Source: Porphyridium purpureum (taxonomy: Eukaryota > Rhodophyta > Bangiophyceae > Porphyridiales > Porphyridiaceae). Taken from it: DNA of 64,000 bases. Below the pieces are notes generated by a model, which saw only the letters and a list, made by a program, of their open reading frames with translations, was not told where the DNA came from and did not search any database. The stretch lies in assembly GCA_008690995.1 (NCBI GenBank), contig VRMN01000004.1, forward strand, positions 434,001 to 498,000, written 5' to 3'. The position numbers and the translations under genes were made by a program. Below, one piece after another: positions 29,798-37,986 of this stretch; the first letter of the stretch is position 1; each line of letters begins with the position of its first letter.

Positions 29798-32335
29798 ATG
29801 ATGATGAAGAAGAAGCTTTCCAAGCCGTTTAACCGGGATGTGGGCGTCTCGTCCGGTCGTGGCTTTGATAGCGATCGAGAGGATGTGATTTCAATGTCGG
29901 GGCCTCTGAGTTCCGCCACAGGCGCCGATGTTGATATGCAGCGTCGTAGCTCAGCGGCGTCGTCGAAGGATTCACACTCGCGCACAAATAGCTGGCGGAA
30001 TATGTTTGGTCCTGGAAATAAGAAGCGGAACAGTGATTTGGGCTCCGCAGGCTTGCTGCGGAAAACAATGAGCCGCTCGTCCGAGAAAGAGATAGAGGGA
30101 TTGAGCAGGGAGACACTGGCAAGCACGACCGATTCGTCGCAATCACGCGCATTCACCCAGGAAATGGAGACTGCTGGAATGGCGCCCTCGAGACTTGTGC
30201 AAGCGCAAGGCAGTGCTGTCGCGCCGAGGAAAGATGATAAGCGATCGCTGCATTCATTTGCTGCCGCTGCAGAGCAGAAGCAGCAGCAGCAGCAGCAACA
30301 GCAACAGCAGCAACAACAACAACAACAAAGTCAGCAACAGAATGCCTCTGTGGCAATCTATTCTCGGTTTGACGACAAAGTCGATGGCACAACGTCGCCA
30401 TTTGACGTGAGCGCCAATCATGTGAGCAGTAGTGACGAAAGGGACTCAGACTCGCACGCGTCTGAGCAGTCCAGTAGGAAAGGAGGGGGCGGGATCATTG
30501 GCCGGCTCGTGAGGACCACGAGTCGGAAACAGATAGGCAAGGCCGCTGGTGATCGAAGCACCTCATCGACGCCAGGACGCCGGACGCCTGGCGGCTCCAA
30601 GACGCCACAGAGAAGCTCGACGCATACCAACTCTCGGTCGCCTAAAAAGCTTGCATCCCCGTTAAGAAGATCGATTGATGCACGGCGTTCGAAGTCGCAC
30701 GAGCGGGTAGCACCACCTCCCCCAATAGTACAGGATGTGCCTCCAAGTGCGTCACGCCTGCGAACGCGAAACGGTGAAGATCGCCCTGTGCCGAAGGCGC
30801 CCACAGCTCCGGCGGCGCGGCAACATTCGCGCGAACAGCGCCAAAGGTCGCTTCCAATTACCCCGGTAGTTACTGCGCCGCATTTGGTTCGACCGCTTGG
30901 TCCGCGTACGCCCAGTACTGAAAGTGAGAGTCTGAGCTCCATTCGCAGGCAATCATCCGGTGGCTCTGCAACGCTACCCAACGAGGAGTCGCGCGAACTT
31001 TTGAACGTGCTGGATATGCTGCGCAAGGATGAAAGCGCTGCGCAGGTCGAAATGGCGCTCAAGTCTTTGTACTTGCTTTTCTCCGACAAGGAAGCCTCCT
31101 CAGCCGCAGCGACCGCTGAGCGGTATGCGTTTCAGCACGGCGGCGGCTACGAGTACACCGTGGCGTGTGTGAAGCATTACGAAACCATACCGATGGTGCA
31201 AATTTCGGGCCTCAAATCCCTCGCCTTGGTCGCCAGTGGCGACTCATTCGGGCTCAAGTACTTGGCCGACGCGCGCATCGACCAGCTGGCATTTGCATAC
31301 CTGAATGACCCAGCGGCAAGCTCCGCAGTGAAAGCCGCCGCGCTGGTGGTCCTGCTGGTGCAGATGAGCTGGCCACCAACCTTGCACTCAGCCGCGAATA
31401 TCCAAACTGTGAGAATGCTCAACGGGCTCATGGTTGCGCATGAAGAACATGCAGAAGTTCAAGGCGCGGCGTGCGGTATCCTATCGAGGATACTGCCGTC
31501 AAGCGCAGTGACGGGGCCGGACCTCGTGGCCGCCAAGCTACCTGCGCAGATCGTACAGTCCATTTTGAGCTCGCTTCAGGCGCACGCTGCGTCGTCCGAG
31601 TGCGTGATTCACGGATGCTCTGCGCTGCGTCATCTCATGAACAAGGACGGCGTGGACTGGGACATTGTGGCTGGGGCCTGTAGTATAAGTGACCTCATCC
31701 GCAGCTTGTTCAATGTGCTTGTCAAACACCCGCAGAATCCGATTGCGATCGAGTGTGCGCTGGGCGTACTTGAACGCTTGAGTCGCGGCGGAGGCAGCAT
31801 CAGTAGCAATGGTGGCAGTAGCAGGAACGACGTGTCCGCTAGTACCCCATCCGCCGCAGTAAGTAGTGACTTGGGTGCACTCATGAGTCGGTCCACGAAC
31901 GAGCAGGACGTGCGCACGCTCGTGAGCGTTCTCAAGGCGCACGCCATGCGTCTTGCGATCATGGAGCCAAGTGTAAGCGTGCTAATCAGTATTGTTGGTA
32001 AGGACGCAGACCATCAGAAGATTTTCATGACCGAGGGTGGCACAGCGAGAATACTGTTCATGGTGGAGCGGTATCCGCGCGCAGCAAGGCTCATGGCCTT
32101 GATCAGCCAGCTGAGTATGTGCCTCTTTGACCTGAGCTTTGAGCAGTTTGTGTTTGAGCTGAGCGACAACCCAAAAGTGCTAGAACTGTGCGTGCACGCG
32201 CTGTTTGTCAACCATCATCCGGAATGGAGGCCAAAGCCGAAACCTAGAGCGCCGAATCCGGGTGTTCCTCGTTCACCGGCGTACGCTCACACCGCCGGGT
32301 ATGCTGCACCGATCAAAATGGCCCCAACCAAATAA
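29798..32335 (+). CDS. Large ARM-like repeat protein with disordered, polyglutamine N-terminus
   Basis: An 845-residue protein starting MMMKKKLSKPFNRD. Residues 1-390 are basic and Ser-rich with a Gln run near 160-182 and many SR/RS and proline-directed Ser/Thr sites, so likely disordered and phosphorylated. From about residue 395 to 800 the sequence is all-helical with repeated ARM-like units (LLNVLDMLRKDESAAQVEMAL, shortened here as LDMLRKDE; IQTVRMLNGLMVAHEEHAEVQ; ECVIHGCSALRHLMNKDG). ARM solenoids usually bind partner peptides; no specific family is recognised. The AATAAA at 32331-32336 contains the TAA stop itself. ATG 29798 is the first of three consecutive Met codons. Confidence 0.7.
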   Translation: MMMKKKLSKPFNRDVGVSSGRGFDSDREDVISMSGPLSSATGADVDMQRRSSAASSKDSHSRTNSWRNMFGPGNKKRNSDLGSAGLLRKTMSRSSEKEIEGLSRETLASTTDSSQSRAFTQEMETAGMAPSRLVQAQGSAVAPRKDDKRSLHSFAAAAEQKQQQQQQQQQQQQQQQQSQQQNASVAIYSRFDDKVDGTTSPFDVSANHVSSSDERDSDSHASEQSSRKGGGGIIGRLVRTTSRKQIGKAAGDRSTSSTPGRRTPGGSKTPQRSSTHTNSRSPKKLASPLRRSIDARRSKSHERVAPPPPIVQDVPPSASRLRTRNGEDRPVPKAPTAPAARQHSREQRQRSLPITPVVTAPHLVRPLGPRTPSTESESLSSIRRQSSGGSATLPNEESRELLNVLDMLRKDESAAQVEMALKSLYLLFSDKEASSAAATAERYAFQHGGGYEYTVACVKHYETIPMVQISGLKSLALVASGDSFGLKYLADARIDQLAFAYLNDPAASSAVKAAALVVLLVQMSWPPTLHSAANIQTVRMLNGLMVAHEEHAEVQGAACGILSRILPSSAVTGPDLVAAKLPAQIVQSILSSLQAHAASSECVIHGCSALRHLMNKDGVDWDIVAGACSISDLIRSLFNVLVKHPQNPIAIECALGVLERLSRGGGSISSNGGSSRNDVSASTPSAAVSSDLGALMSRSTNEQDVRTLVSVLKAHAMRLAIMEPSVSVLISIVGKDADHQKIFMTEGGTARILFMVERYPRAARLMALISQLSMCLFDLSFEQFVFELSDNPKVLELCVHALFVNHHPEWRPKPKPRAPNPGVPRSPAYAHTAGYAAPIKMAPTK

Positions 32336-32394
32336 ATGGAGCGATTCAATCAGCACAGAAATCAAGGAAGCCGCGGTTCCCGAGCTTTATAGTG

Positions 32395-33378
32395 TTACAG
32401 CTTCATGTACTCGTGATACATTGCGTCAAACGCGTGCTGATCGGAAAGAAGGCGCTGCATCACAGCACGTAGCTCGGAAACCGACATTTTTGGCGCCCGG
32501 TAGGGCGCATCGCGTTTACCCCCGAGCAGTTCGGCAATTTCGCTCTCGCGTTTGACGAGCGACTGCGTTGGGTGCGGCTGCTGTGAGGTACCATATTGAA
32601 TACTAGATGTGTTGCTGCCAGCCATGGGCGACGATTGTAGAAGCCCTAGCAAATATTGCCCTCCCGTATCTGTCCCGTTTTGCAGTTGGTGTTGCTCATG
32701 CTGTGGTGCTGCAGGCGACAGAGCCGGTGCGGCGCCGGCCGAATGCGCCATCACGTGTGTTCTTGCAGGAGACCCCATCACGGGCGACTGCGACTGTCCC
32801 AAGCCCGGGAAGAACCGTTCCAAGCTGGACACTGGCGCGGCACCCGCGTGCGCTGCGCCTGGTGAGCTTGTATTTGTGTACGCATGCTGCGCCTGGTAAA
32901 CTTGGTGCGGAAGTTGCGGTTGCATTTGGGCGTGATGGTGGGGTTGCATCGAGGCGCTCTTCCCGGTTTCTGGTACGCTTCCAGCGGGCAAACTGAGTGT
33001 CTTTTGAAGCGCGACCAAAACAGCGTCGCACTCTGCTTCGTCGTAGAACCAAATGCCCTTGATGGGCTGTTGGTCGAGCTTGTACATGATCATGGCCTTT
33101 GCCTTTTCAAGCTGCACGTGCCCGCCGCGCAGGTCCTCGACGAGATCCTCGATGCCCTTGCGATTCAAGACAAACATGCGCAGGTGCGGATCGCTATTCC
33201 GTACCACGAGGTGCAGCGGGCCCTCGAGATCCATTTTGGTCCACGCGCCGTCTCTCAGCGCGTACATCGCAACATGTGCTGCGGACGCCGCGATCTGCAC
33301 GCACCCATCGTCCCGCTTCCGCAGCGCATTCAGCGTCGCCTCCGCCGCGAGCCGCGAGCGCTCTGTGCGCTCAGCCAT
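32395..33378 (-). CDS. DCP1: mRNA decapping activator DCP1
   Basis: A 327-residue protein. Residues 1-125 form the EVH1-like domain of DCP1 (MYALRDGAWTKMDLEGPLHL, then PHLRMFVLNRKG and IKGIWFYDEAEC, the last holding the conserved IWFYD/E segment). The last 30 residues, MSVSELRAVMQRLLSDQHAF onward, match the DCP1 trimerisation domain, which ends ...LY..YL. The middle is His/Gln/Pro-rich and disordered. DCP1 activates the decapping enzyme DCP2 in cytoplasmic mRNA decay bodies. ATG 33378 is the first Met; a TTG lies at 33399. An ACTGTAC box lies 190 bp upstream. Confidence 0.88.
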   Translation of the reverse strand: MAERTERSRLAAEATLNALRKRDDGCVQIAASAAHVAMYALRDGAWTKMDLEGPLHLVVRNSDPHLRMFVLNRKGIEDLVEDLRGGHVQLEKAKAMIMYKLDQQPIKGIWFYDEAECDAVLVALQKTLSLPAGSVPETGKSASMQPHHHAQMQPQLPHQVYQAQHAYTNTSSPGAAHAGAAPVSSLERFFPGLGQSQSPVMGSPARTHVMAHSAGAAPALSPAAPQHEQHQLQNGTDTGGQYLLGLLQSSPMAGSNTSSIQYGTSQQPHPTQSLVKRESEIAELLGGKRDAPYRAPKMSVSELRAVMQRLLSDQHAFDAMYHEYMKL

Positions 33379-34686
33379 CGACCCCAATCCGCGCCTCAAA
33401 CCCCCTGCCTTTCCTCAACCCAACAACCTCTCTCTGCGCTGTCTTCCCCTTCGCCCACTCCCCTTCTGCTTCCGTTCCTGCGATTGCACCAGCGCGCACA
33501 AAGACACCTTGCAATGTAATTCCGCATGGTATCACCATCCCTCATCGCAACACTGAACCTTTGTATAACTGTACCTCCGGCATGATCTGACTCGCGACCT
33601 TCGGACTCATGGCAAACGTCGGTGGTAGCACGACAGCTTGAGACATTTTGTGCAAGTTCCTGCGCTGTCGCGCGAGACATCTTTCCACCCAACCAGACCC
33701 GACCCTACCCGACCCTACCCGACCGGACTGGACCGGACTGGACCGGACTGGACTGGACGGGATCCGAACGAGGTGCTGTGGACGGGGCGATGCGAGTACA
33801 CAGCGGCGCATCAGTCGCGCGCGTGAGAACGAACAGACCTGCTGGCGCAGACCTGGGGCTTTACATGCTGGCCCCGCCACTTGTAGAGCAGCAGGGAATG
33901 CGTGCGTTATGTTATTCTGTTGGTGAGTGAGCTCATCGACGTCGTTGTGCGTGGCTGCTTCACGTCCACGCTCGGCGCTGCGGCGTTGCGGCGCGTGTGT
34001 TCGCCAGCGCCGACTGGATTCCGAGTGAGATGGTGTTGCTTACAAAATGACCCGTGCTCATACGTTTGGGCGCGCGTGTGCAGCTACTGTACCTTCTATG
34101 TCAGCACTGGCGTCTCTATAAAGAAAACAAGCGCGTTTTGATAAAGGGCGCGTAAGTACCGCAACGCTCGCACTGAACAGCGGAACCGACACATCACTCG
34201 GATGAGTTGGTTCGTGAAGATGCAGGCTGCGTGTGAAAGAGACAGAGAGAGGGGGGAGAGAGAGAGAGAAGGGAGCGAGGCGATGGTTGGGGGGTTGGGG
34301 GGAAGGGGAGCGTGGAGGGGTGTTGGTGCGAGGACCGCGTGTGGTAGAACTCGATTGCGCGCCGCTTGGTTCGCGTCGTGGGTGGAGGTGCGCGTGTGGC
34401 GGATGCCTGGGCAAGTCCGGGAAGCGCACGGACGGTTGCTCTGACTGACGCAAGATCGAAGAGCGGAGAGCGAGAAGCGCCGCTGCGCGAGGTGGACGGA
34501 GAGGCGAGTCGTGTGCGGAAAGGAGGCGCGGTAGAGTGTGCGTTTGGAGAGGTGGGGTGATCGCGTGAGCGGAGAGGAGTGCCAAGTTGCGGAGGGGAGC
34601 GCGGCGGCTGATTCGGGGTTGCATCGCGGCGTCCAGCCGTGTTTATCGCGCATCCTTGTAGCGCCACTGGCGTTTCGCGCGGCAAG
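33379..34686. other. Divergent intergenic region with minisatellite-like repeats
   Basis: 1.3 kb between DCP1 and the MAP kinase. It contains ACTGTAC at 33568-33574 and 34086-34092, a short array of 10-bp units at 33701-33755, and a GA-rich tract at about 34230-34320. The long open frames here are by-products of the skewed composition. Confidence 0.45.
33701..33755. repeat. Decamer arrays GACCCTACCC and GACCGGACTG
   Basis: Two copies of GACCCTACCC are followed without a break by three copies of GACCGGACTG and a degenerate unit. The two units share GACC, so the second probably arose from the first. Confidence 0.8.
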
Positions 34687-36027
34687 ATGAAAGGCGTGGT
34701 GCAAAATATGAAGGGGCTTTGGGCCAAGGGCGGGGCCAAGGGCAGAGAAGGGCGGGAAGGAAGCGGGGGCGGCATGCCAAAGCCGTTCAGGAAATCGGAG
34801 AGTAGTCGGAATATGTCAGAGTCGAATGATGATTTGCGCGTGTCCAAGCAGGGCTCGAGGTCGTCGGGAAAGGCGGGCAACGGGAATGGCTCATCGTCGC
34901 AGATCTTAGCCCAGAGCGGCGACGCGAGCAGCTCGTTTCCGCCCAAACACACGTTTACGGTGTCTGGCGCGCAATTTGTGGTCGACACGCGCTACATTTA
35001 CATTAAACCGCTCGGCACTGGTGCGTATGGTGTTGTGTGCAGTGCGAATGATGTGCAGACGAATAAGAAGGTGGCCATCAAGAAAATCGTCGACGCGTTT
35101 GACGACATTACGGACCTGAAGCGCATCCTGCGCGAGATCCGGCTGATGCGCGCGTTGCACCACGAGAATCTGCTTGGTCTCGAAGATCTCGATCGGCCGC
35201 TCGACTACAGCCACTTTACTGATATTTATATGATTACCGAGCTGATGGACACGGATCTGGCGAAGCTGCTGTCGAGAAAGGAAAAACTGCTGGCCGACCA
35301 GTGCAAGTACTTTGTCTATCAAATGGTGCGTGCCATGAAGTACTTGCACACAGCCAACGTGCTCCATCGTGATCTGAAGCCGGCGAACATTCTTGTCAAC
35401 GCCAATTGCGACCTAAAAATTTGCGATTTTGGTCTCGCGCGGTACCTGGACCCCGACCAGACCGGCGAAAAGACAGATTACGTGGTCACAAGATGGTATC
35501 GCGCTCCGGAGCTCATGCTGAGCCATCACTACACAAACGCGATTGATATGTGGAGCATTGGGTGCATTATGGCCGAGATGCTCACCGGCAAGGTTTTGTT
35601 CCGCGGCAACGACGTAAAGCATCAGTTGGAGCTGATTTGTGAGGTCACTGGAAAGCCCACGAAGGAGGATATTTGGTATGTGCAGAGCAAGCGAGCGCTC
35701 AAATTCCTGGACGACTTGCCGGACACGCCGAAGCGGCCGTTCTCGGAAATCTTTAAGAAGGTCACCGACGCGGACGCGCTGGACCTGATGGAGAAGTTGC
35801 TGGCGTTTGATCCGGCGAAGCGGGTGGGCGCTCAGGAAGCACTGGGGCACAAGTACCTGGAGGATTACCACGACCCGGAAGATGAGCCAGAGGCACCCCC
35901 TAACCTGCTCGACGACACGATTGAGCCAGAGTCTGCGAAGAAACTGAACAAGGAAGAGCTCAGAGTAATGCTGTGGCAAGAGGTGATCAAGTTTCACCCA
36001 GACGATGAGCATGCTGAAGTAAAATGA
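34687..36027 (+). CDS. MAP kinase with TDY activation loop
   Basis: A 446-residue protein with a Gly/Ser-rich extension of about 100 residues before the kinase domain (about 103-392). Visible motifs are GTGAYGVV, VAIKKI with the catalytic Lys, HRDLKPANILVN, DFGLAR, then KTDYVVTRWYRAPEL. This makes the activation motif Thr263-Asp-Tyr265, i.e. TDY rather than TEY. A common-docking-type acidic stretch, YHDPEDEPEAP, lies after the domain. MAP kinases are the last tier of phosphorelay cascades activated by MAPKKs. In plants TDY marks one branch. ATG 34687 was chosen because the upstream frame starts only at GTG 34639. The leader is purine-rich. Confidence 0.93.
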   Translation: MKGVVQNMKGLWAKGGAKGREGREGSGGGMPKPFRKSESSRNMSESNDDLRVSKQGSRSSGKAGNGNGSSSQILAQSGDASSSFPPKHTFTVSGAQFVVDTRYIYIKPLGTGAYGVVCSANDVQTNKKVAIKKIVDAFDDITDLKRILREIRLMRALHHENLLGLEDLDRPLDYSHFTDIYMITELMDTDLAKLLSRKEKLLADQCKYFVYQMVRAMKYLHTANVLHRDLKPANILVNANCDLKICDFGLARYLDPDQTGEKTDYVVTRWYRAPELMLSHHYTNAIDMWSIGCIMAEMLTGKVLFRGNDVKHQLELICEVTGKPTKEDIWYVQSKRALKFLDDLPDTPKRPFSEIFKKVTDADALDLMEKLLAFDPAKRVGAQEALGHKYLEDYHDPEDEPEAPPNLLDDTIEPESAKKLNKEELRVMLWQEVIKFHPDDEHAEVK

Positions 36028-36486
36028 GTCGAGGCAGATTGCGGCAACGACGAGAAGACATATTTGTCTGTGTTTCTTTTGCGACCAAGGCCAAGGCCGC
36101 TACTTTATCATTTCTTGACACAGAAGAGACCGAGAGAGCTCGAGAGTTTGCCTGTGTCTGTGCGGGCGCGGGTGCACTAGGTGGGGACACGGAAGGTTGT
36201 GACAAAGACTTTCTCGCCGGAAAGATCGTATCATCTTTAATGTGAACACCAGAGTTTTTGGACAGAGAGAACACCCGAAAGTAAAAAAAAAAAGTGAGCG
36301 CACCGCGAGCTGAGATAAACCCGGCTCGGCGGCGCGCATGAAGCCGAGCGGATGCGTTGGCTGTGCGTGATGTCACAGCGTGCGGAGACACTCTATTCTC
36401 TGCAACTGAGGCTGTCTCAATTTCCGGATAGCCTGGACGCACACGCGCGACGACACAGTGCAATGCGGCGCGATGGGTGTTCCAAA
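36028..36486. other. Convergent intergenic region
   Basis: 459 bp between the MAP kinase and apcC stops. No gene, RNA or repeat recognised apart from a short A-run near 36285. Confidence 0.35.
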
Positions 36487-36885
36487 CTACTGGTTTCCGA
36501 CTGAGCGCATCTGGCCGCCCGCGACGAGCTCGACTTTGAGGATCTTCCCGCCCATCTTCTGGATGCGCTGCTGCTCTGCGTACCATGAGGAAAAGGGCAC
36601 CATTTTGGTTGTGTAGACGTTCTGGAGCTCGCGGAATGTATACAGGCGCGACTGCGAGGGGAGCACAAAGGTGACCTTGAAGCAGCGCGAGTCCTTCTCG
36701 ACGGCAGACGACTTGATCCCGCGGGGCTCGAGAGACCCCGCTCCCGTGCCGTCCATATCATACGCCATTGCGACGGCCACACCGTGCGCTCTGCTCTTCC
36801 CCTGCGCGCCACATACCGCCGCCGATCGCAGCCGCGTCCCCGCAAACCCGCTGGAAGTCAACACAAACGCCGCACCGCCCGCCAT
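36487..36885 (-). CDS. apcC: Nucleus-encoded ApcC, phycobilisome core linker
   Basis: A 132-residue precursor. Residues from about 66 to the end are a CpcD-type linker domain, beginning CFKVTFVLPSQSRLYTFREL and continuing with VPFSSWYAEQQRIQKMGGK and VELV, the exact layout of the 7.8-kDa allophycocyanin-associated linker. It caps core cylinders of the phycobilisome on the stromal side of the thylakoid. The leader MAGGAAFVLTSSGF has the Ala-Phe-Val motif of rhodophyte plastid transit peptides and is followed by Arg/Ala-rich sequence. ATG 36885 gives this leader; a GTG further up is not credible. Nuclear location with a transit peptide is reported for red algae. This is the best lineage marker in the window. 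Confidence 0.92.
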   Translation of the reverse strand: MAGGAAFVLTSSGFAGTRLRSAAVCGAQGKSRAHGVAVAMAYDMDGTGAGSLEPRGIKSSAVEKDSRCFKVTFVLPSQSRLYTFRELQNVYTTKMVPFSSWYAEQQRIQKMGGKILKVELVAGGQMRSVGNQ

Positions 36886-37398
36886 CTTTCCCCAAACCAC
36901 ACACACAAACACACACACACACCCAGCGCAACCCTTCTCAACCACGCGCTTCTCGCCAACCTCTTCTTCTCCTTCTCTCGTTCGGCGTATGTCTCTCCCG
37001 CCTCCGTTGTCTTACCTTCTCACCACCTCACTACTCTCCTCCCCCTCTTCCCCCTCAACATCAAAACCCCCACGCTCGTCTAACCGGTCGTGATTTTTTG
37101 ATACCGCCACACTACACACCGCGAAATCTGCTCCGTTCTCTCCCCGAGATCGGTCGATCGGCGCACTGAACCGTGCGGCCCACGCATTGCATGGCCATCC
37201 CGCACGCCGCTGCGTGTGTGCGCGAACAACTGAACTTCTCACTGTACTTGAAGCAGCAGAAGTACAGTGGGTTCAGCCACCTGAGGGATCCGGCGTGTGC
37301 CGATGGACGGTGCGCGAGTGTGTTGAGGCGGGGGTGAAGCGTGGTGGTGCGGGGTGAAGAGAGAAAGAGAGAAGGTGGAGGAGGAGAGGTAGAGGAGG
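36886..37398. promoter_or_regulatory. Bidirectional promoter region of apcC and the LAMTOR3-like gene
   Basis: The 513-bp divergent spacer has pyrimidine-rich plus-strand sequence near apcC (GA-rich on its sense strand, about 36960-37060) and purine-rich sequence near the LAMTOR3-like start (37325-37398). In between lies the 30-bp inverted repeat at 37240-37269. Confidence 0.45.
37240..37269. promoter_or_regulatory. 30-bp inverted repeat, CACTGTACTT and AAGTACAGTG
   Basis: Two perfect 10-bp arms flank a 10-bp spacer, GAAGCAGCAG. The right half, with the last bases of the left arm (TTGAAGCAG...GTACAGTG), is closely repeated at 29450-29470 in another divergent promoter. It lies 130 bp before the LAMTOR3-like ATG and 355 bp before that of apcC. 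Confidence 0.5.
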
Positions 37399-37881
37399 AT
37401 GTCGAAGCGGGATGGAGATGGAGAAGCGGGTGGCGGCGCGGACGGCGCGTTGAAGAGTGGAAATCCGTTGGACGGGTTGGTGGGACGGGTGGCAGGGGTG
37501 CGCGCTGTGATGCTGATCGATCGGGACGGCAGCATCGTGTTGCGCGGTGATGCAGGCGCGTGTGCAGCGGGCGCGGCAGACGCGGCAGACGCGGCGAGTG
37601 GAGTCGCGCATCAGGGTTCCGCGGCGGCAGATGCTCATGGCGTGCTGGAGCTGAATCCGGCGCTCATTGCGATGGTCATCGACCAGAGCGTCAAACTGCG
37701 ACTCGGCGGGTGCAAGTGGATCGCGGCGTCGTACACGTCCAGCACAGTGGTGATCATGAATACGCCCTTGCTCATAACTGCAGTCATAGCAAGCGACGCG
37801 TCTCAAATTGCGTCGATTCTCGAGCTCGAACACGAGTGCGCGCTCGTCTCGTCTGAACTGGGCGCCATGATGTCGGTGTGA
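37399..37881 (+). CDS. LAMTOR3/MP1-like roadblock-fold protein
   Basis: A 160-residue protein. The order GVRAVMLIDRDGSIVLR, then IDQSVKLRLGGCKWIAA, TVVIMNTPLLITAVIAS and a final helix aligns with LAMTOR3/MP1, including the Asp-Arg-Asp-Gly turn, the DQ-SKL segment and the PL--S/T-IAS strand. An Ala-rich insert at about residues 50-78 is unusual. In animals and fungi the protein is half of a roadblock heterodimer in the Ragulator complex, the lysosomal or vacuolar anchor for Rag GTPases and TORC1. No partner genes lie nearby. It could alternatively be another roadblock-family member, but the local matches are best to LAMTOR3. Confidence 0.65.
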   Translation: MSKRDGDGEAGGGADGALKSGNPLDGLVGRVAGVRAVMLIDRDGSIVLRGDAGACAAGAADAADAASGVAHQGSAAADAHGVLELNPALIAMVIDQSVKLRLGGCKWIAASYTSSTVVIMNTPLLITAVIASDASQIASILELEHECALVSSELGAMMSV

Positions 37882-37986
37882 GCACAGGTTTGGGGAATCG
37901 CAGCTCGCTGGGTTCTCGTTTCCCACACGGAAACCCTTTACTTTTCCTGTACATAAGATGCGGACAAGTCATGTGAATGTTTCTTT

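Noticed and set aside
34194-34988. 264-codon minus-strand frame before the MAP kinase
   Set aside because: Pro/Ser/Leu runs come from the purine tract on the other strand and the frame overlaps the kinase head.
36487-36885. Plastid or cyanobacterial contamination as the source of apcC
   Set aside because: The gene has a transit-like leader and sits between eukaryotic nuclear genes with continuous sequence.
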